Shown in pieces: positions 8,107 to 16,794 of a DNA stretch of 64,000 bases. The stretch spans positions 185,613 through 249,612 of the forward strand of contig NZ_JACJSB010000003.1 of assembly GCF_014697585.1 (NCBI RefSeq), in the 5' to 3' direction. Position 1 is the stretch's first letter. The number at the start of each line of letters is the position of its first letter. The position numbers and the translations under genes are program-made. The notes under the pieces are model-generated. The model saw nothing but the letters and a program-made list of their open reading frames with translations. It did no database searches and was not told the origin of the DNA. Origin of the DNA: Dolichospermum sp. FACHB-1091 (GTDB lineage: Bacteria > Cyanobacteriota > Cyanobacteriia > Cyanobacteriales > Nostocaceae).

Positions 8107-9108
8107 TTATATCATCGCTGGAGTTGGTGTTTTTTCCTGCTTTTGAAATGGGGGACGCATTTCTAAACCAAGTAAATTCAACATTTCCTTATCTGCGTCA
8201 TAATCGGGACAGGGAGTGGTTACAGTCAACATTTTATGATCATCGCTGGAAAAGATGGAATTTGCACCAGCCATGAAGCATAAAGCCTGTTCTACTTGGG
8301 AAAGTCTTGCTCTACCCGCACTTAACCGCACGTCAGATTGAGGCATAATAATTCTAGCAGTCGCAATCATCCGCACTACATCCCAAATTGGGACATCGGG
8401 TTGATTTTCTAAGGGTGTACCGGGAACTTGGGAAAGAATATTGATGGGTACAGATTCGGGGTGAGGTTGTAAACTGGAGAGAGTATGTAACATTCCGACT
8501 CGATCGCTAATATTTTCCCCTAAACCGAGAATACCGCCCGAACATACGGTAACATTAGTTTGGCGAACATTGGCAATTGTATTTAAGCGATCGCTATAAG
8601 TTCGAGTAGTAATTACAGTGCTGTAGTATTCCTCTGAAGTGTCAAGATTATGGTTATAAGCATATAATCCCGCATCTTCTAAACGCTTGGCTTGGTTTTC
8701 TGTCAACATTCCCAAGGTACAGCATACTTCTAAACCCATGCTGGTTACGTCCTTGACCATATCCAGGACTTCCTCAAATTGGGAATTATCCCGGACTTCT
8801 CTCCAAGCAGCGCCCATACAAACCCGACTAACACCGCTTTCTTTGGCTGTTTTCGCAATATTCATCACTGTTGCTTTTTGTAGCAGTGCTTCAGGTTTTA
8901 CCTCGGTTTTGTAGCGGGAAGATTGAGCGCAGTAACCACAATCTTCTGGACAAGCACCAGTTTTAATAGAGATAAGCTTACAAACTTGTATTTGTTCTGG
9001 TTTATGATATTGACGATGCACTGTAGCGGCTTGGTAAATTAGCTCTAGAAATGGGGTGTTATATATTGTTAAAATCTCTGTTGGTTGCCAATTGTAGCGT
9101 ATTTCCAC
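8107..9108 (-). CDS. bioB: Biotin synthase
   Basis: 333 residues, typical length for BioB. The radical-SAM cluster motif CPEDCGYC gives Cys53, Cys57 and Cys60. Other family signatures are [28 protein letters not shown] with the [2Fe-2S]-ligand region, and [14 protein letters not shown] near residue 260, which contains the cluster Arg. It inserts sulfur into dethiobiotin to form biotin in the cytoplasm. No other bio gene is nearby, as is common in cyanobacteria. It is divergent from the GNAT gene with about 80 bases between them, and a palindromic repeat follows its stop. Confidence 0.97.
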   Translation of the reverse strand: MEIRYNWQPTEILTIYNTPFLELIYQAATVHRQYHKPEQIQVCKLISIKTGACPEDCGYCAQSSRYKTEVKPEALLQKATVMNIAKTAKESGVSRVCMGAAWREVRDNSQFEEVLDMVKDVTSMGLEVCCTLGMLTENQAKRLEDAGLYAYNHNLDTSEEYYSTVITTRTYSDRLNTIANVRQTNVTVCSGGILGLGENISDRVGMLHTLSSLQPHPESVPINILSQVPGTPLENQPDVPIWDVVRMIATARIIMPQSDVRLSAGRARLSQVEQALCFMAGANSIFSSDDHKMLTVTTPCPDYDADKEMLNLLGLEMRPPFQKQEKTPTPAMI

Positions 9109-9186
9109 TGTAATGATCCTTTTTGTAGTCTTGTGGTTTAATTTTTCATTAGTATAGCTGTTCTTAAAATATTTACATTTGAGTAT

Positions 9187-9759
9187 ATGACATCAGAGCC
9201 ACCAATTTTGAGGAGCGATCGCCTATTATTAAGAATGGCCGTGATAGAGGATATTCCCTATATACTCAAATATTTTACGGAAAATAAAGAACATCTTACG
9301 CCATTTTATCCTAAATGGGATAAACATTTTTTTACTGAAGAATATTGGCAATATCAAGTAGAAACCAGTTTTTGGGAATTTGTCAATAACTATTCATTAA
9401 AACTTTTTATTTATTTACAACATCAGCCAAGAATTGTAATTGGAACTGCTAATTTTAACAACTTTGTTTATAATGCTGCTCAGTTTTGTCAGTTAGGATA
9501 CAGTTTAGCAGAATCAGCACAAGGTTATGGTTACATGAAAGAAGCGCTCTCTATTGCTATTAATTATGTTTTTGAAGAATTAAATTTCCACCGCATTATG
9601 GCTAATTATATGCCGCATAATCGCCGCAGTGGTAATGTTCTTAAAAGACTCGGTTTTGTAGTCGAAGGATATGCTAGGGATTATTTAATGATTAATGGGA
9701 AATGGGAAGATCATATTTTCACCAGTTTGACAAATCCCCACTGGAGATCAGAATTATAA
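9187..9759 (+). CDS. GNAT-family N-acetyltransferase, RimJ/RimL-like
   Basis: 190 residues. The N-terminus [19 protein letters not shown] is the standard opening of the RimJ/RimL/Acetyltransf_3 group, and the acetyl-CoA site is seen as [19 protein letters not shown] (Q/R-x-x-G-x-G/A loop near residue 118). The motif NHRIMANY...[16 protein letters not shown] follows, with the conserved Asn that helps position the substrate. It probably acetylates a protein N-terminus or an antibiotic-like amine, but the substrate cannot be read. A short gap of about 47 bases separates it from the next gene in the same direction. Confidence 0.88.
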   Translation: MTSEPPILRSDRLLLRMAVIEDIPYILKYFTENKEHLTPFYPKWDKHFFTEEYWQYQVETSFWEFVNNYSLKLFIYLQHQPRIVIGTANFNNFVYNAAQFCQLGYSLAESAQGYGYMKEALSIAINYVFEELNFHRIMANYMPHNRRSGNVLKRLGFVVEGYARDYLMINGKWEDHIFTSLTNPHWRSEL

Positions 9760-9806
9760 TACCTCAAAAAGTCGGTCATTTATAGATAATTATGGAGAAA
9801 TAAATT

Positions 9807-10658
9807 ATGTCAATTTATAATAATCGCGGGGCTATTTTAGCGACAATGCACAATAAAGAAAAAGTAATTTCTCCTTTATTGAAAGAACATTTAGGAATGA
9901 ATGTGATAGTTACTGAAGGGTTAAATACAGATGTTTTTGGGACTTTCACCAGAGAAATTAAACGTCCAGATACACAAGTTATTACTGCTAGGTTAAAAGC
10001 TAAAAAAGCCTTAGAAATGTATGATCAAAAAATAGCGATAGCTAGTGAAGGAAGTTTTACACCTCATCCCCTAATTCCCTATATTTATGCTAACCGAGAA
10101 ATAATTATTTTTTTGGATAAAGAAAATAATTTAGAAATTATTGGTGAAGTATTTTCCACAGAAACTAACTTTAATCATCAAACTATCTCTAGTTTAGAAG
10201 AAGCTGAAGAATTTGGAAAAAAAGTAGGTTTTCCTGAACATGGTTTAGTAGTTTCATTTGATAATATATCCACAGGAAAAACAGAATTTATTAAAGGTAT
10301 TACCAGCCAAGAAAACTTGATCAATTCAGTAGAAATTGCCATAAAAAACACAAAGGGTAAATTTAATATAGAAACAGATATGAGAGCAATGTATAATCCT
10401 ACCAGGATGAAAAATATCGCCCTTACTACTCAAGACCTAATTAATAAAATTAATAGTTTATGTCCCCGATGTAATACTCCTGGTTTTATTATTAATCAGA
10501 AAATACCCGGACTACCTTGTGAACTTTGTCATCAGCCAACTTCATCAATTAAAGCAGTAATTTTTAAATGTCAAAAATGCAGTTTTACCCAACAAAAATT
10601 ATTTCCCAACAATCAAGAATTTGCTGATCCTAGTTTATGTGAATATTGTAATCCTTAA
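9807..10658 (+). CDS. Conserved protein with C-terminal zinc ribbons (DUF6671-like)
   Basis: 283 residues. The first 200 residues form an alpha/beta domain with no recognised catalytic signature (YNNRGAILATMHNKEKVISP at the start; GLNTDVFGTFTREI; AIASEGSFTPHPLIPYI). The last 65 residues hold four Cys pairs, CPRC, CELC, CQKC and CEYC, forming two zinc-ribbon knuckles. The layout recalls the family catalogued as DUF6671, but I am not certain of the number. It could handle nucleic acid or act as a metal-stabilised enzyme. It lies after the GNAT gene and before a three-hairpin repeat, so it may share the GNAT transcript. Confidence 0.75.
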   Translation: MSIYNNRGAILATMHNKEKVISPLLKEHLGMNVIVTEGLNTDVFGTFTREIKRPDTQVITARLKAKKALEMYDQKIAIASEGSFTPHPLIPYIYANREIIIFLDKENNLEIIGEVFSTETNFNHQTISSLEEAEEFGKKVGFPEHGLVVSFDNISTGKTEFIKGITSQENLINSVEIAIKNTKGKFNIETDMRAMYNPTRMKNIALTTQDLINKINSLCPRCNTPGFIINQKIPGLPCELCHQPTSSIKAVIFKCQKCSFTQQKLFPNNQEFADPSLCEYCNP

Positions 10659-10683
10659 AGCCTGGATTTTTTGAAGACCGCCT

Positions 10684-10757
10684 GGGAATAAATTCCCATT
10701 CTCATAGCCAAAGTCATCTGAAGATGACTAAAAATCCCCAGTTTACTCTAGTAAACT
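10684..10757. repeat. Array of three consecutive palindromes
   Basis: Three near-perfect palindromes follow each other with short spacers: GGGAATAAATTCCC (10684-10697), AGTCATCTGAAGATGACT (10712-10729) and AGTTTACTCTAGTAAACT (10740-10757). They occupy the gap between the zinc-ribbon gene and selO. Each could form a separate hairpin in RNA or a cruciform in DNA. The arrangement looks like a dispersed cyanobacterial repeat rather than a simple terminator. Confidence 0.8.
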
Positions 10758-10857
10758 TTACTTATTGGCGCTAAAATGAATTTCAGGGTAGGTTTATCAG
10801 CCAATGGTAGACCTTTTTTGTCTATTATTAAAGAAATATCAATTAAGCCTAATTATA

Positions 10858-12315
10858 ATGACTCTGGATGAAACTCCCAATCATACCTATTCTACCAATC
10901 CTTTGCTGACCCTCAACTATGAACCAGCCCTAGAATCTCTTGGTGATGAATATTACGATCAAGTTGTAGCAGAAGAATTTCCTCAACATACTCTCCGTTG
11001 GCGTAATGACGAACTATTACCCCGGTTAGGACTTGATCCCAAATCCGTAAAAGACGAGGATTTTATTAGTGCATTTGGTAAATTTGAGTACAGAGAACCC
11101 CTATTAGCCCTGCGTTATCACGGTTATCAATTTGGACAATATAACCCCCAATTAGGTGACGGTAGAGGCTTTCTTTATGGACAAGTACGGGGTATTGACG
11201 GAGAATTATACGATTTTGGTACAAAAGGCTCTGGGAGAACCCCCTACTCGCGCGGTGGTGACGGTATGCTAACACTAAAGGGGGGAGTGCGGGAAGTTCT
11301 CGCAGCTGAAGCACTTCATCGTTTAGGTGTGGGTACTTCTCGCTGTTTAAGTATGATTGAAACAGGTTTACAACTATGGCGTGGTGATGAACCCTCACCG
11401 ACTCGTTCCTCTGTGATGATACGTATGAGTAAATCACATATTCGATTTGGGACTTTTGAGCGATTAAACTATTTCCAACGACCTGATTTAACTCAAAAGC
11501 TTTTAGATCATGTCATTGAGCAATATTACCCTCATTTACAGGCTGAAGATGATAAATATGCTTTATTTTACGCCGAATTAGTGCAACGAGTTGCAAAATT
11601 AGTAGCCCAATGGATGGCAGCGGGTTTTTGTCATGCAGTGCTGAATACTGATAATATGTCAATTACCGGGGAAAGTTTTGATTATGGACCCTATGCTTTT
11701 ATTCCTACCTATGATCTGCAATTTACAGCGGCATATTTCGATTATTATAGACGTTATTGTTACAGTCAACAACCGGGAATTTGCAAACTGAATTTAGAAC
11801 TTTTGCAAGAACCCTTAAAAGCGATAATTCCCCAAAATGATTTAGATATTAGTTTATCTAAATTCGGTGAATATTATCAAACCGAATATCGAGCTTTGAT
11901 GTTGAGGAAATTGGGTTTTGCAGATTTACAATTAGAGGAAGCTGATGAATTTTTGCGATTAACTATTACCTTTTTACATGATAGTCAAGTTGGTTATCAT
12001 CAATTCTTTGCTGATATAGCTAATACCTTTTCTAGTAAATGGAGAGATGATCCAGCTTTAGTAATGAATGGTTCAGAAATTATCCCCCCGTTGGGACAAT
12101 CAGTAATCTTTGATAATTGGTGTTTTCTCTATCATAAAATCCTGAATCATTTTGATCTTGAACAAATGGATAAAATTGGGAAAAATTTAACCGAAACTAA
12201 TCCAAAAACAGCATTATTAAGACCTGTAATTGAGTCAGTTTGGGAACAAATCACTGAAAATGATAATTGGCAACCTTTTTATGATTTAGTAGAAATACTG
12301 CAAAAAGGGAAGTAA
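10858..12315 (+). CDS. selO: SelO/YdiU protein adenylyltransferase
   Basis: About 485 residues from ATG 10858, chosen because the 18 extra residues from 10804 are unlike the family and YdiU proteins open near [15 protein letters not shown]. Diagnostic segments are [28 protein letters not shown] (flipped ATP-binding loop), [31 protein letters not shown] (metal-binding Asn/Asp) and [11 protein letters not shown]. SelO is a pseudokinase-fold enzyme that transfers AMP to Ser, Thr or Tyr of target proteins and is linked to redox stress. The C-terminus has no Cys, so the Sec/Cys-bearing tail found in animal and some bacterial SelO is absent. A C-rich fold-back follows the stop. Confidence 0.93.
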   Translation: MTLDETPNHTYSTNPLLTLNYEPALESLGDEYYDQVVAEEFPQHTLRWRNDELLPRLGLDPKSVKDEDFISAFGKFEYREPLLALRYHGYQFGQYNPQLGDGRGFLYGQVRGIDGELYDFGTKGSGRTPYSRGGDGMLTLKGGVREVLAAEALHRLGVGTSRCLSMIETGLQLWRGDEPSPTRSSVMIRMSKSHIRFGTFERLNYFQRPDLTQKLLDHVIEQYYPHLQAEDDKYALFYAELVQRVAKLVAQWMAAGFCHAVLNTDNMSITGESFDYGPYAFIPTYDLQFTAAYFDYYRRYCYSQQPGICKLNLELLQEPLKAIIPQNDLDISLSKFGEYYQTEYRALMLRKLGFADLQLEEADEFLRLTITFLHDSQVGYHQFFADIANTFSSKWRDDPALVMNGSEIIPPLGQSVIFDNWCFLYHKILNHFDLEQMDKIGKNLTETNPKTALLRPVIESVWEQITENDNWQPFYDLVEILQKGK

Positions 12316-12370
12316 TACCAGAACCCCACCCCCAACCCCTTCCCCGCAAGGGAGGAGGGGGCTAAAATTT
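12316..12370. repeat. C-rich/G-rich fold-back related to the MITE at 303-457
   Basis: GAACCCCACCCCCAACCCC followed closely by GGGAGGAGGGGGCT gives a strong fold-back directly after selO. The first part is identical to the interior of the 303-457 insertion, but the inverted ends are degenerate here. It may act as a terminator for selO. Confidence 0.6.
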
Positions 12371-12467
12371 ATCCATTCAAGTACGTACCAGTATATCGCT
12401 CATAAAAGAGATGTAAATATCTCCTTTCTCACTACCTCTGTGATCTCTGTACCTGGAGTGGTTCATT

Positions 12468-13508
12468 TCAAAAAGTCGGGGATGTAACTTTTCCAAAACT
12501 ATGATCAGCATTAATTTCAATTACTAAATCAACAGAGGATGATTTCACTAAAGGATTAATAAATAATTCGGGGTGTAAAGAACGCCAAAAATAATTCACA
12601 AATTCCTCTATTTGTAATTCATTCATTCCTGATTTACCAGTAGCAATCATTTGTTTTTCCGCTTGTTTTCGCCATACTAAAGAATAACGATAATCTGTAG
12701 GATAAAGGACTATTAAACTATTCAATCTTTCCCAAAGTGGTAAATAATCTTTAAGTTGAGCATTCATATCAGCAGCAAATTGTCTATCTGCATCTGTAAT
12801 AATAGGTGGTGGTGCTGTTAAAAACGCTCTGGGATTAATTGGTTGTACACCCACAAACCAACCTTCAAAGAGAACAATATCTACAGGATTTGTGATAAAC
12901 TCAGGAGTAGTGCGATCGCCAGCGCCCCCATAAGCAGATTTATCAAATCTAGGAATCATGACAAGACCCTTGCCTTGAGCAACTTGATCGAGTACACTTA
13001 AAGCTAGGTGAATATCGTGGGTTCCAGGCGGTCCGCGCCAAAGCAAACGAGAATCCTGTTGTATTAAAGCCAAGCGATCATTATAAGTTTTGTACAAGTC
13101 ATCCAAAGACAAACTTAAAGTCTGGTATCCCAAATGCTGGAGAATCAAACCCAGTATTTTAGACATGGTAGTTTTACCTGTTCCCTGTGAACCTAAAATA
13201 CCTTGGATAAAAGGTTTACCTAACTGTTGACGCTGGTCTGCAATTTTGATACTCAAAGGTAGCCACAAATCCCATAGTACCTCTAACATTTTTTGGGGTT
13301 CAGTTTTTAAAGTAGTTTCACAAAACTGACTAAAATCAGGGAAAACTAACTTTAATAAGTCCCCTCTCCTTTGCATAACTGGGGCTACATTATCAGCAGT
13401 GATATTAAATACCTTAGCTCTCAAAGGATCTGCCAGGGCGGCGGCTTGTGCTAATAGTTGCCAAGACGTATCCGTTGTCAAAATTTTACTTAGCCATTCA
13501 CTACTCAT
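12468..13508 (-). CDS. glyK: D-glycerate 3-kinase (plant/cyanobacterial GLYK type)
   Basis: 346 residues. P-loop GSQGTGKTT at residues 106-114, preceded by PFIQGIL; then LSLDDLYKTYNDR, RLLWRGPPGTHDIHLA, PRFDKSAYGGAGDR and VDIVLFEGWFVGVQP, all hallmarks of the P-loop kinase family that includes plant GLYK. It phosphorylates glycerate to 3-phosphoglycerate and closes the photorespiratory cycle in the cytoplasm. Downstream of ycf20 with a gap of only four bases, so the two are co-transcribed. Cyanobacteria vary in which glycerate kinase type they use; this is the plant-like one. Confidence 0.9.
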   Translation of the reverse strand: MSSEWLSKILTTDTSWQLLAQAAALADPLRAKVFNITADNVAPVMQRRGDLLKLVFPDFSQFCETTLKTEPQKMLEVLWDLWLPLSIKIADQRQQLGKPFIQGILGSQGTGKTTMSKILGLILQHLGYQTLSLSLDDLYKTYNDRLALIQQDSRLLWRGPPGTHDIHLALSVLDQVAQGKGLVMIPRFDKSAYGGAGDRTTPEFITNPVDIVLFEGWFVGVQPINPRAFLTAPPPIITDADRQFAADMNAQLKDYLPLWERLNSLIVLYPTDYRYSLVWRKQAEKQMIATGKSGMNELQIEEFVNYFWRSLHPELFINPLVKSSSVDLVIEINADHSFGKVTSPTF

Positions 13509-13512
13509 AAAA

Positions 13513-13845
13513 TTAAGAACCCAGTTTCAAAGCTTCTAGAAATAGGCTGTAGATAAAACCAACTTTCAGATAGTTGAGTGTTTCTACCCAAAGTGCTGCC
13601 CGCGCCAACCAGGAGCGACTGTAAAATATTCTACTGAATATTTCAGTAAGTATCACTAAAAATGCAGCTACCACGATGTCTAATTCTGCCTTTTGTCCAG
13701 CGGTTGTTGATACTGCTGATCCCAAAAAAAAGCCAAACAGAAAACTAATTAGTATCAATGATAACCGTCGCCAAGGATTAAGAAACCATTGACTTAGGCT
13801 TCTAGTTATGGTGTCTAACAGGTTGTTGAGACGAGTATTTTGCAT
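13513..13845 (-). CDS. ycf20: Ycf20-like membrane protein (DUF565)
   Basis: 110 residues. Signature NPWRRLSLILISFLFGFFLGSAV at about 23-45 is the family hallmark and forms the first membrane helix. A second helix, IVVAAFLVILTEIFSRIFY, and a third hydrophobic stretch, VGFIYSLFLEAL, follow. Ycf20 proteins occur in cyanobacteria and chloroplasts and are linked to photoprotective energy dissipation in algae and plants; the molecular role is unclear. First gene of a two-gene unit with glycerate kinase. Confidence 0.88.
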   Translation of the reverse strand: MQNTRLNNLLDTITRSLSQWFLNPWRRLSLILISFLFGFFLGSAVSTTAGQKAELDIVVAAFLVILTEIFSRIFYSRSWLARAALWVETLNYLKVGFIYSLFLEALKLGS

Positions 13846-13998
13846 GGTAGCAAAGAACAGAAAACAGGGTGAGAAAAACTAGTTTTGATGCTGTGAAATT
13901 TGATAATCTACTTTAGATAATCTAAGTAAACCCTTTTACTTCCCATTGGGGATCAGTAATAACCATTGGATTTAGCCTACCAAAAATTTTATTTCTAA

Positions 13999-14610
13999 AT
14001 GTATCCGACTATGAAAAATTCCATGTATCAGTATCGTAACTTGATGATTACTTTTGCGGCATTGGGACTAATTGGAATAATAGCAGCATGGTTAAATATC
14101 AGCATATCTTTTGAGTCTACAAATCCAGAAACAGCATCAACAGTCACCCCTAACACATTGCCTAGAGTGACTGATTTTGAAATTAATAGTATACCAAGTC
14201 AACCAGTAGAATCAAGTAGCCAAAAAAGAGAGTCTACCGTTTTGTCTGATCAGGTTAATTCAGATACTACAACTAAAGTACCAGGATTGCTGCGCGTCAG
14301 CAACAAAACAACTCAACCCATACGTCTGGTATTATTAGCCAGACAATTATCTCAAAAAAGTGCCAATGCTAATAAAATCAAATCTACTCCTCCCGCTCAT
14401 TGGGATTTTGCACCAGAAGAAGGAAGTGAGAGAGGATTAGTTTTATCCTTGCCTCAAGCTAATTTAAGACTGGAGAAAGGCGACATTTTAGTAGCTTTTG
14501 CCCAAGATGGTTCTCGGCAATATTGGGGACCCTGTGTTGTCGGGGAAACTTCCTCCCCCCAATGGCAACCTCAAAGACAAGAATGGCAGTTGGTCTTACA
14601 AAATAGGTAA
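13999..14610 (+). CDS. Hypothetical single-pass membrane protein
   Basis: 203 residues with no family I recognise. One N-terminal membrane segment (LMITFAALGLIGIIAAWL, about 15-32), a Ser/Thr/Pro-rich linker to about residue 90, then a compact beta-rich C-terminal domain from VPGLLRVSNKTTQPIRLVLLAR to the end, which looks like a small immunoglobulin-like or carbohydrate-associated fold. The topology suggests that the domain lies in the periplasm. An alternative ATG at 14011 would remove four residues. Same strand as the glycosyltransferase gene 93 bases on, so a joint envelope role is possible. Confidence 0.7.
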   Translation: MYPTMKNSMYQYRNLMITFAALGLIGIIAAWLNISISFESTNPETASTVTPNTLPRVTDFEINSIPSQPVESSSQKRESTVLSDQVNSDTTTKVPGLLRVSNKTTQPIRLVLLARQLSQKSANANKIKSTPPAHWDFAPEEGSERGLVLSLPQANLRLEKGDILVAFAQDGSRQYWGPCVVGETSSPQWQPQRQEWQLVLQNR

Positions 14611-14703
14611 TTGATAACAGCAGGAGTTTATTTGTATTTTGTTTGATTATAAACTATTGTGTATTAGCCAGGACACGATTACCGCGTCTTTAAGTACAAA
14701 TTC

Positions 14704-16542
14704 ATGAGCATAAAATTGAGTATTCCTGGTAAAATGGTTGATAAGTGGTTTCATTATTTACAGCAGCGTCCAGTTCTAGTTGTAGCTCTCTCTTCTCTAT
14801 GGGTACTGGTAATTGGTTGGATAGCTTTTGGCTGGAATTTAGGTGTGGGCTTAATTGATGAAACTGAGCCACTTTTTGCCGAAGCTTCCCGACAAATGCT
14901 ACTTACTGGTGATTGGATTACTCCGTTTTTTAACGGTGAAGCTCGCTTTGACAAACCAGCTTTAATTTATTGGTGTCAAGCCATCGCCTATTCTATTATG
15001 GGTGTGAATGAATGGGCTGCCCGTATCCCTTCTGTATTAGCAGCCATGGGCGTAATTGCTTTAGCGTTTTATACTGTACAGTGGTGTTTTACTCAAAAGG
15101 ACGAATTAGAACAAGTTACCAACTTACCCAGACGTTACTTAACAGCAGCGGTGGCCGCAGCTTTAATAGCACTTAACCCAGAAATGATCGTTTGGGGCAG
15201 AACTGGGGTTTCTGATATGTTACTCACAGGCTGTATAGGTTCAACTTTGTTATGTTTTTTTCTGGGATATGCTCAGAATCACAGACCAGTTGTCATTGCC
15301 AATTGGCAATTTCCTAATCAATGGTACTTAGCAAGTTATGTTTTAATTGCTGGAGCAATATTAACCAAAGGTCCGGTAGGAATTGTTTTACCAGGACTAA
15401 TTATGATTGCTTTTGCCTTGTATATCGGCAAATTTTGGCAGATTTGGCGGGAAATGCGGCCGATTTTGGGCATGGTTATAGTTTTAGTCCTATCACTTCC
15501 CTGGTATATTTTAGTAACTTGGCGTAATGGCTGGAATTTTATTAACGCTTTCTTTGTGTATCATAACATAGAACGTTTTACGGAAGTCGTCAATGGTCAC
15601 TCAGCGCCTTGGTATTTCTACTTTTTAGTTGTGTTGCTGGGTTTTGCGCCTTATGCAGTATATATCCCTGCGTCCCTATTTAGGCTAAAATTGTGGCGGC
15701 GATTATATTGGTTACAACAAGAACGTTCTCAACAATTAGGTTTATTTGTCAGTTTATGGTTTTTGGGCGTATTTGGATTTTTCACCGTTTCCGTCACCAA
15801 ATTACCCAGTTATGTGTTACCCTTGATGCCAGCAGCAGCTATTCTTGTGGCATTATCCTGGAGTGATCTTTTCCCCACTTCACAAAACTCCACCCCAACC
15901 CATCTCGCCTTTTTACGTATCAGTGCTTGGATAAATGTAATTTTCCTTACATTTATTTCCATAGCCCTGTTTAATCTTACCAAAATTGTTGTACTTGATC
16001 CTGCTGCTCCTGAATTATATGCAGAAATGGAGAAATCAGGTATACTCAAATATGGGGGCATAATTTGGTTAATAACTGCTCTGATCTCGTCTGGCTCGAT
16101 ATTAACTCACCGTTACCGACAGATTATCGTCATTAATTTAGTCGGATTTATGGCCTTTGTTGCTCTTGCTTTAATGCCTGCCGTTTTGATCATGGACCAA
16201 CAGCGTCAACTACCTCTGAGAGAATTATCGGCCCTAATTGTTGAATTAAAACAACCCAATGAAGAATTAATTATGGTTGGGTTTAAAAAACCTACTCTGA
16301 CGTTCTACACGAAACAAAATGTTAATTACATTGAACTTTCCCAAGCAGCTCTAAAATACATTCAAAACCAAGAATCTCAAAAAACTAGATTATCATCATT
16401 ATTAATGCTAATTGAACAAAGAAAATTTCAAGAAATGGACTTACAACCAGATACTTATAAAAGTCTAGTCGTAAAAGGATCTTATCATTTAATTCGTATT
16501 CCTCTTTCTGTGAAAATAGACAAAAAGAATACAGCATATTGA
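14704..16542 (+). CDS. GT39/ArnT-like membrane glycosyltransferase
   Basis: 612 residues, about 11-13 predicted membrane helices. The first lumenal loop has LIDETEPLFAEASRQMLLTG with the Asp-Glu pair, followed by DWITPFFNGEARFDKPALIYW, the signature of the ArnT/PMT (GT39) family that uses polyprenyl-phosphate sugar donors. A second conserved region is LTKGPVGIVLPGL (about 220). In Gram-negative bacteria such proteins glycosylate lipid A or proteins at the outer face of the inner membrane; the acceptor here is unknown. The C-terminal 150 residues form a soluble domain after the last helix (ELIMVGFKKPTLTFYTKQNV). Confidence 0.88.
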   Translation: MSIKLSIPGKMVDKWFHYLQQRPVLVVALSSLWVLVIGWIAFGWNLGVGLIDETEPLFAEASRQMLLTGDWITPFFNGEARFDKPALIYWCQAIAYSIMGVNEWAARIPSVLAAMGVIALAFYTVQWCFTQKDELEQVTNLPRRYLTAAVAAALIALNPEMIVWGRTGVSDMLLTGCIGSTLLCFFLGYAQNHRPVVIANWQFPNQWYLASYVLIAGAILTKGPVGIVLPGLIMIAFALYIGKFWQIWREMRPILGMVIVLVLSLPWYILVTWRNGWNFINAFFVYHNIERFTEVVNGHSAPWYFYFLVVLLGFAPYAVYIPASLFRLKLWRRLYWLQQERSQQLGLFVSLWFLGVFGFFTVSVTKLPSYVLPLMPAAAILVALSWSDLFPTSQNSTPTHLAFLRISAWINVIFLTFISIALFNLTKIVVLDPAAPELYAEMEKSGILKYGGIIWLITALISSGSILTHRYRQIIVINLVGFMAFVALALMPAVLIMDQQRQLPLRELSALIVELKQPNEELIMVGFKKPTLTFYTKQNVNYIELSQAALKYIQNQESQKTRLSSLLMLIEQRKFQEMDLQPDTYKSLVVKGSYHLIRIPLSVKIDKKNTAY

Positions 16543-16683
16543 TTGCAAGTCAAAGAGGTACAAGTTTTAACCACAAAGCCTTGCAGTTAAAGGGTTTTGC
16601 TGCTGTAAGTCCAACTTATCTTGAAACAGATAACTTTTATGGCTGCAGATATAGGGGGTAAGATGCCTGCACCACAATGTTTA

Positions 16684-16794
16684 AGCTAAGTAGGTTGGCG
16701 TTAAAAATTGTCCTTATAACAAGGGAACAGGGAAGAGGTTTTGGGCAACTTTACTTTTCGTTACTTATGTCGGTTTTTTCCGTTCACCTACTTA
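16684..16794 (+). repeat. Dispersed 111-bp repeat, copy 1
   Basis: Starts AGCTAAGTAGGTTGGCGTTA and ends at CCTACTTA. The reverse complement of 27131-27240 matches it almost base for base, differing at only a handful of positions. The right end supplies the stop codon (TAA, minus strand 16792-16794) of the CBS-domain kinase gene, so the insertion may have redefined that protein's end. Nearby, about 16652-16678, is a degenerate copy of the GGGCAAGATGCCC-type motif also found at 108 and 483. Confidence 0.88.
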
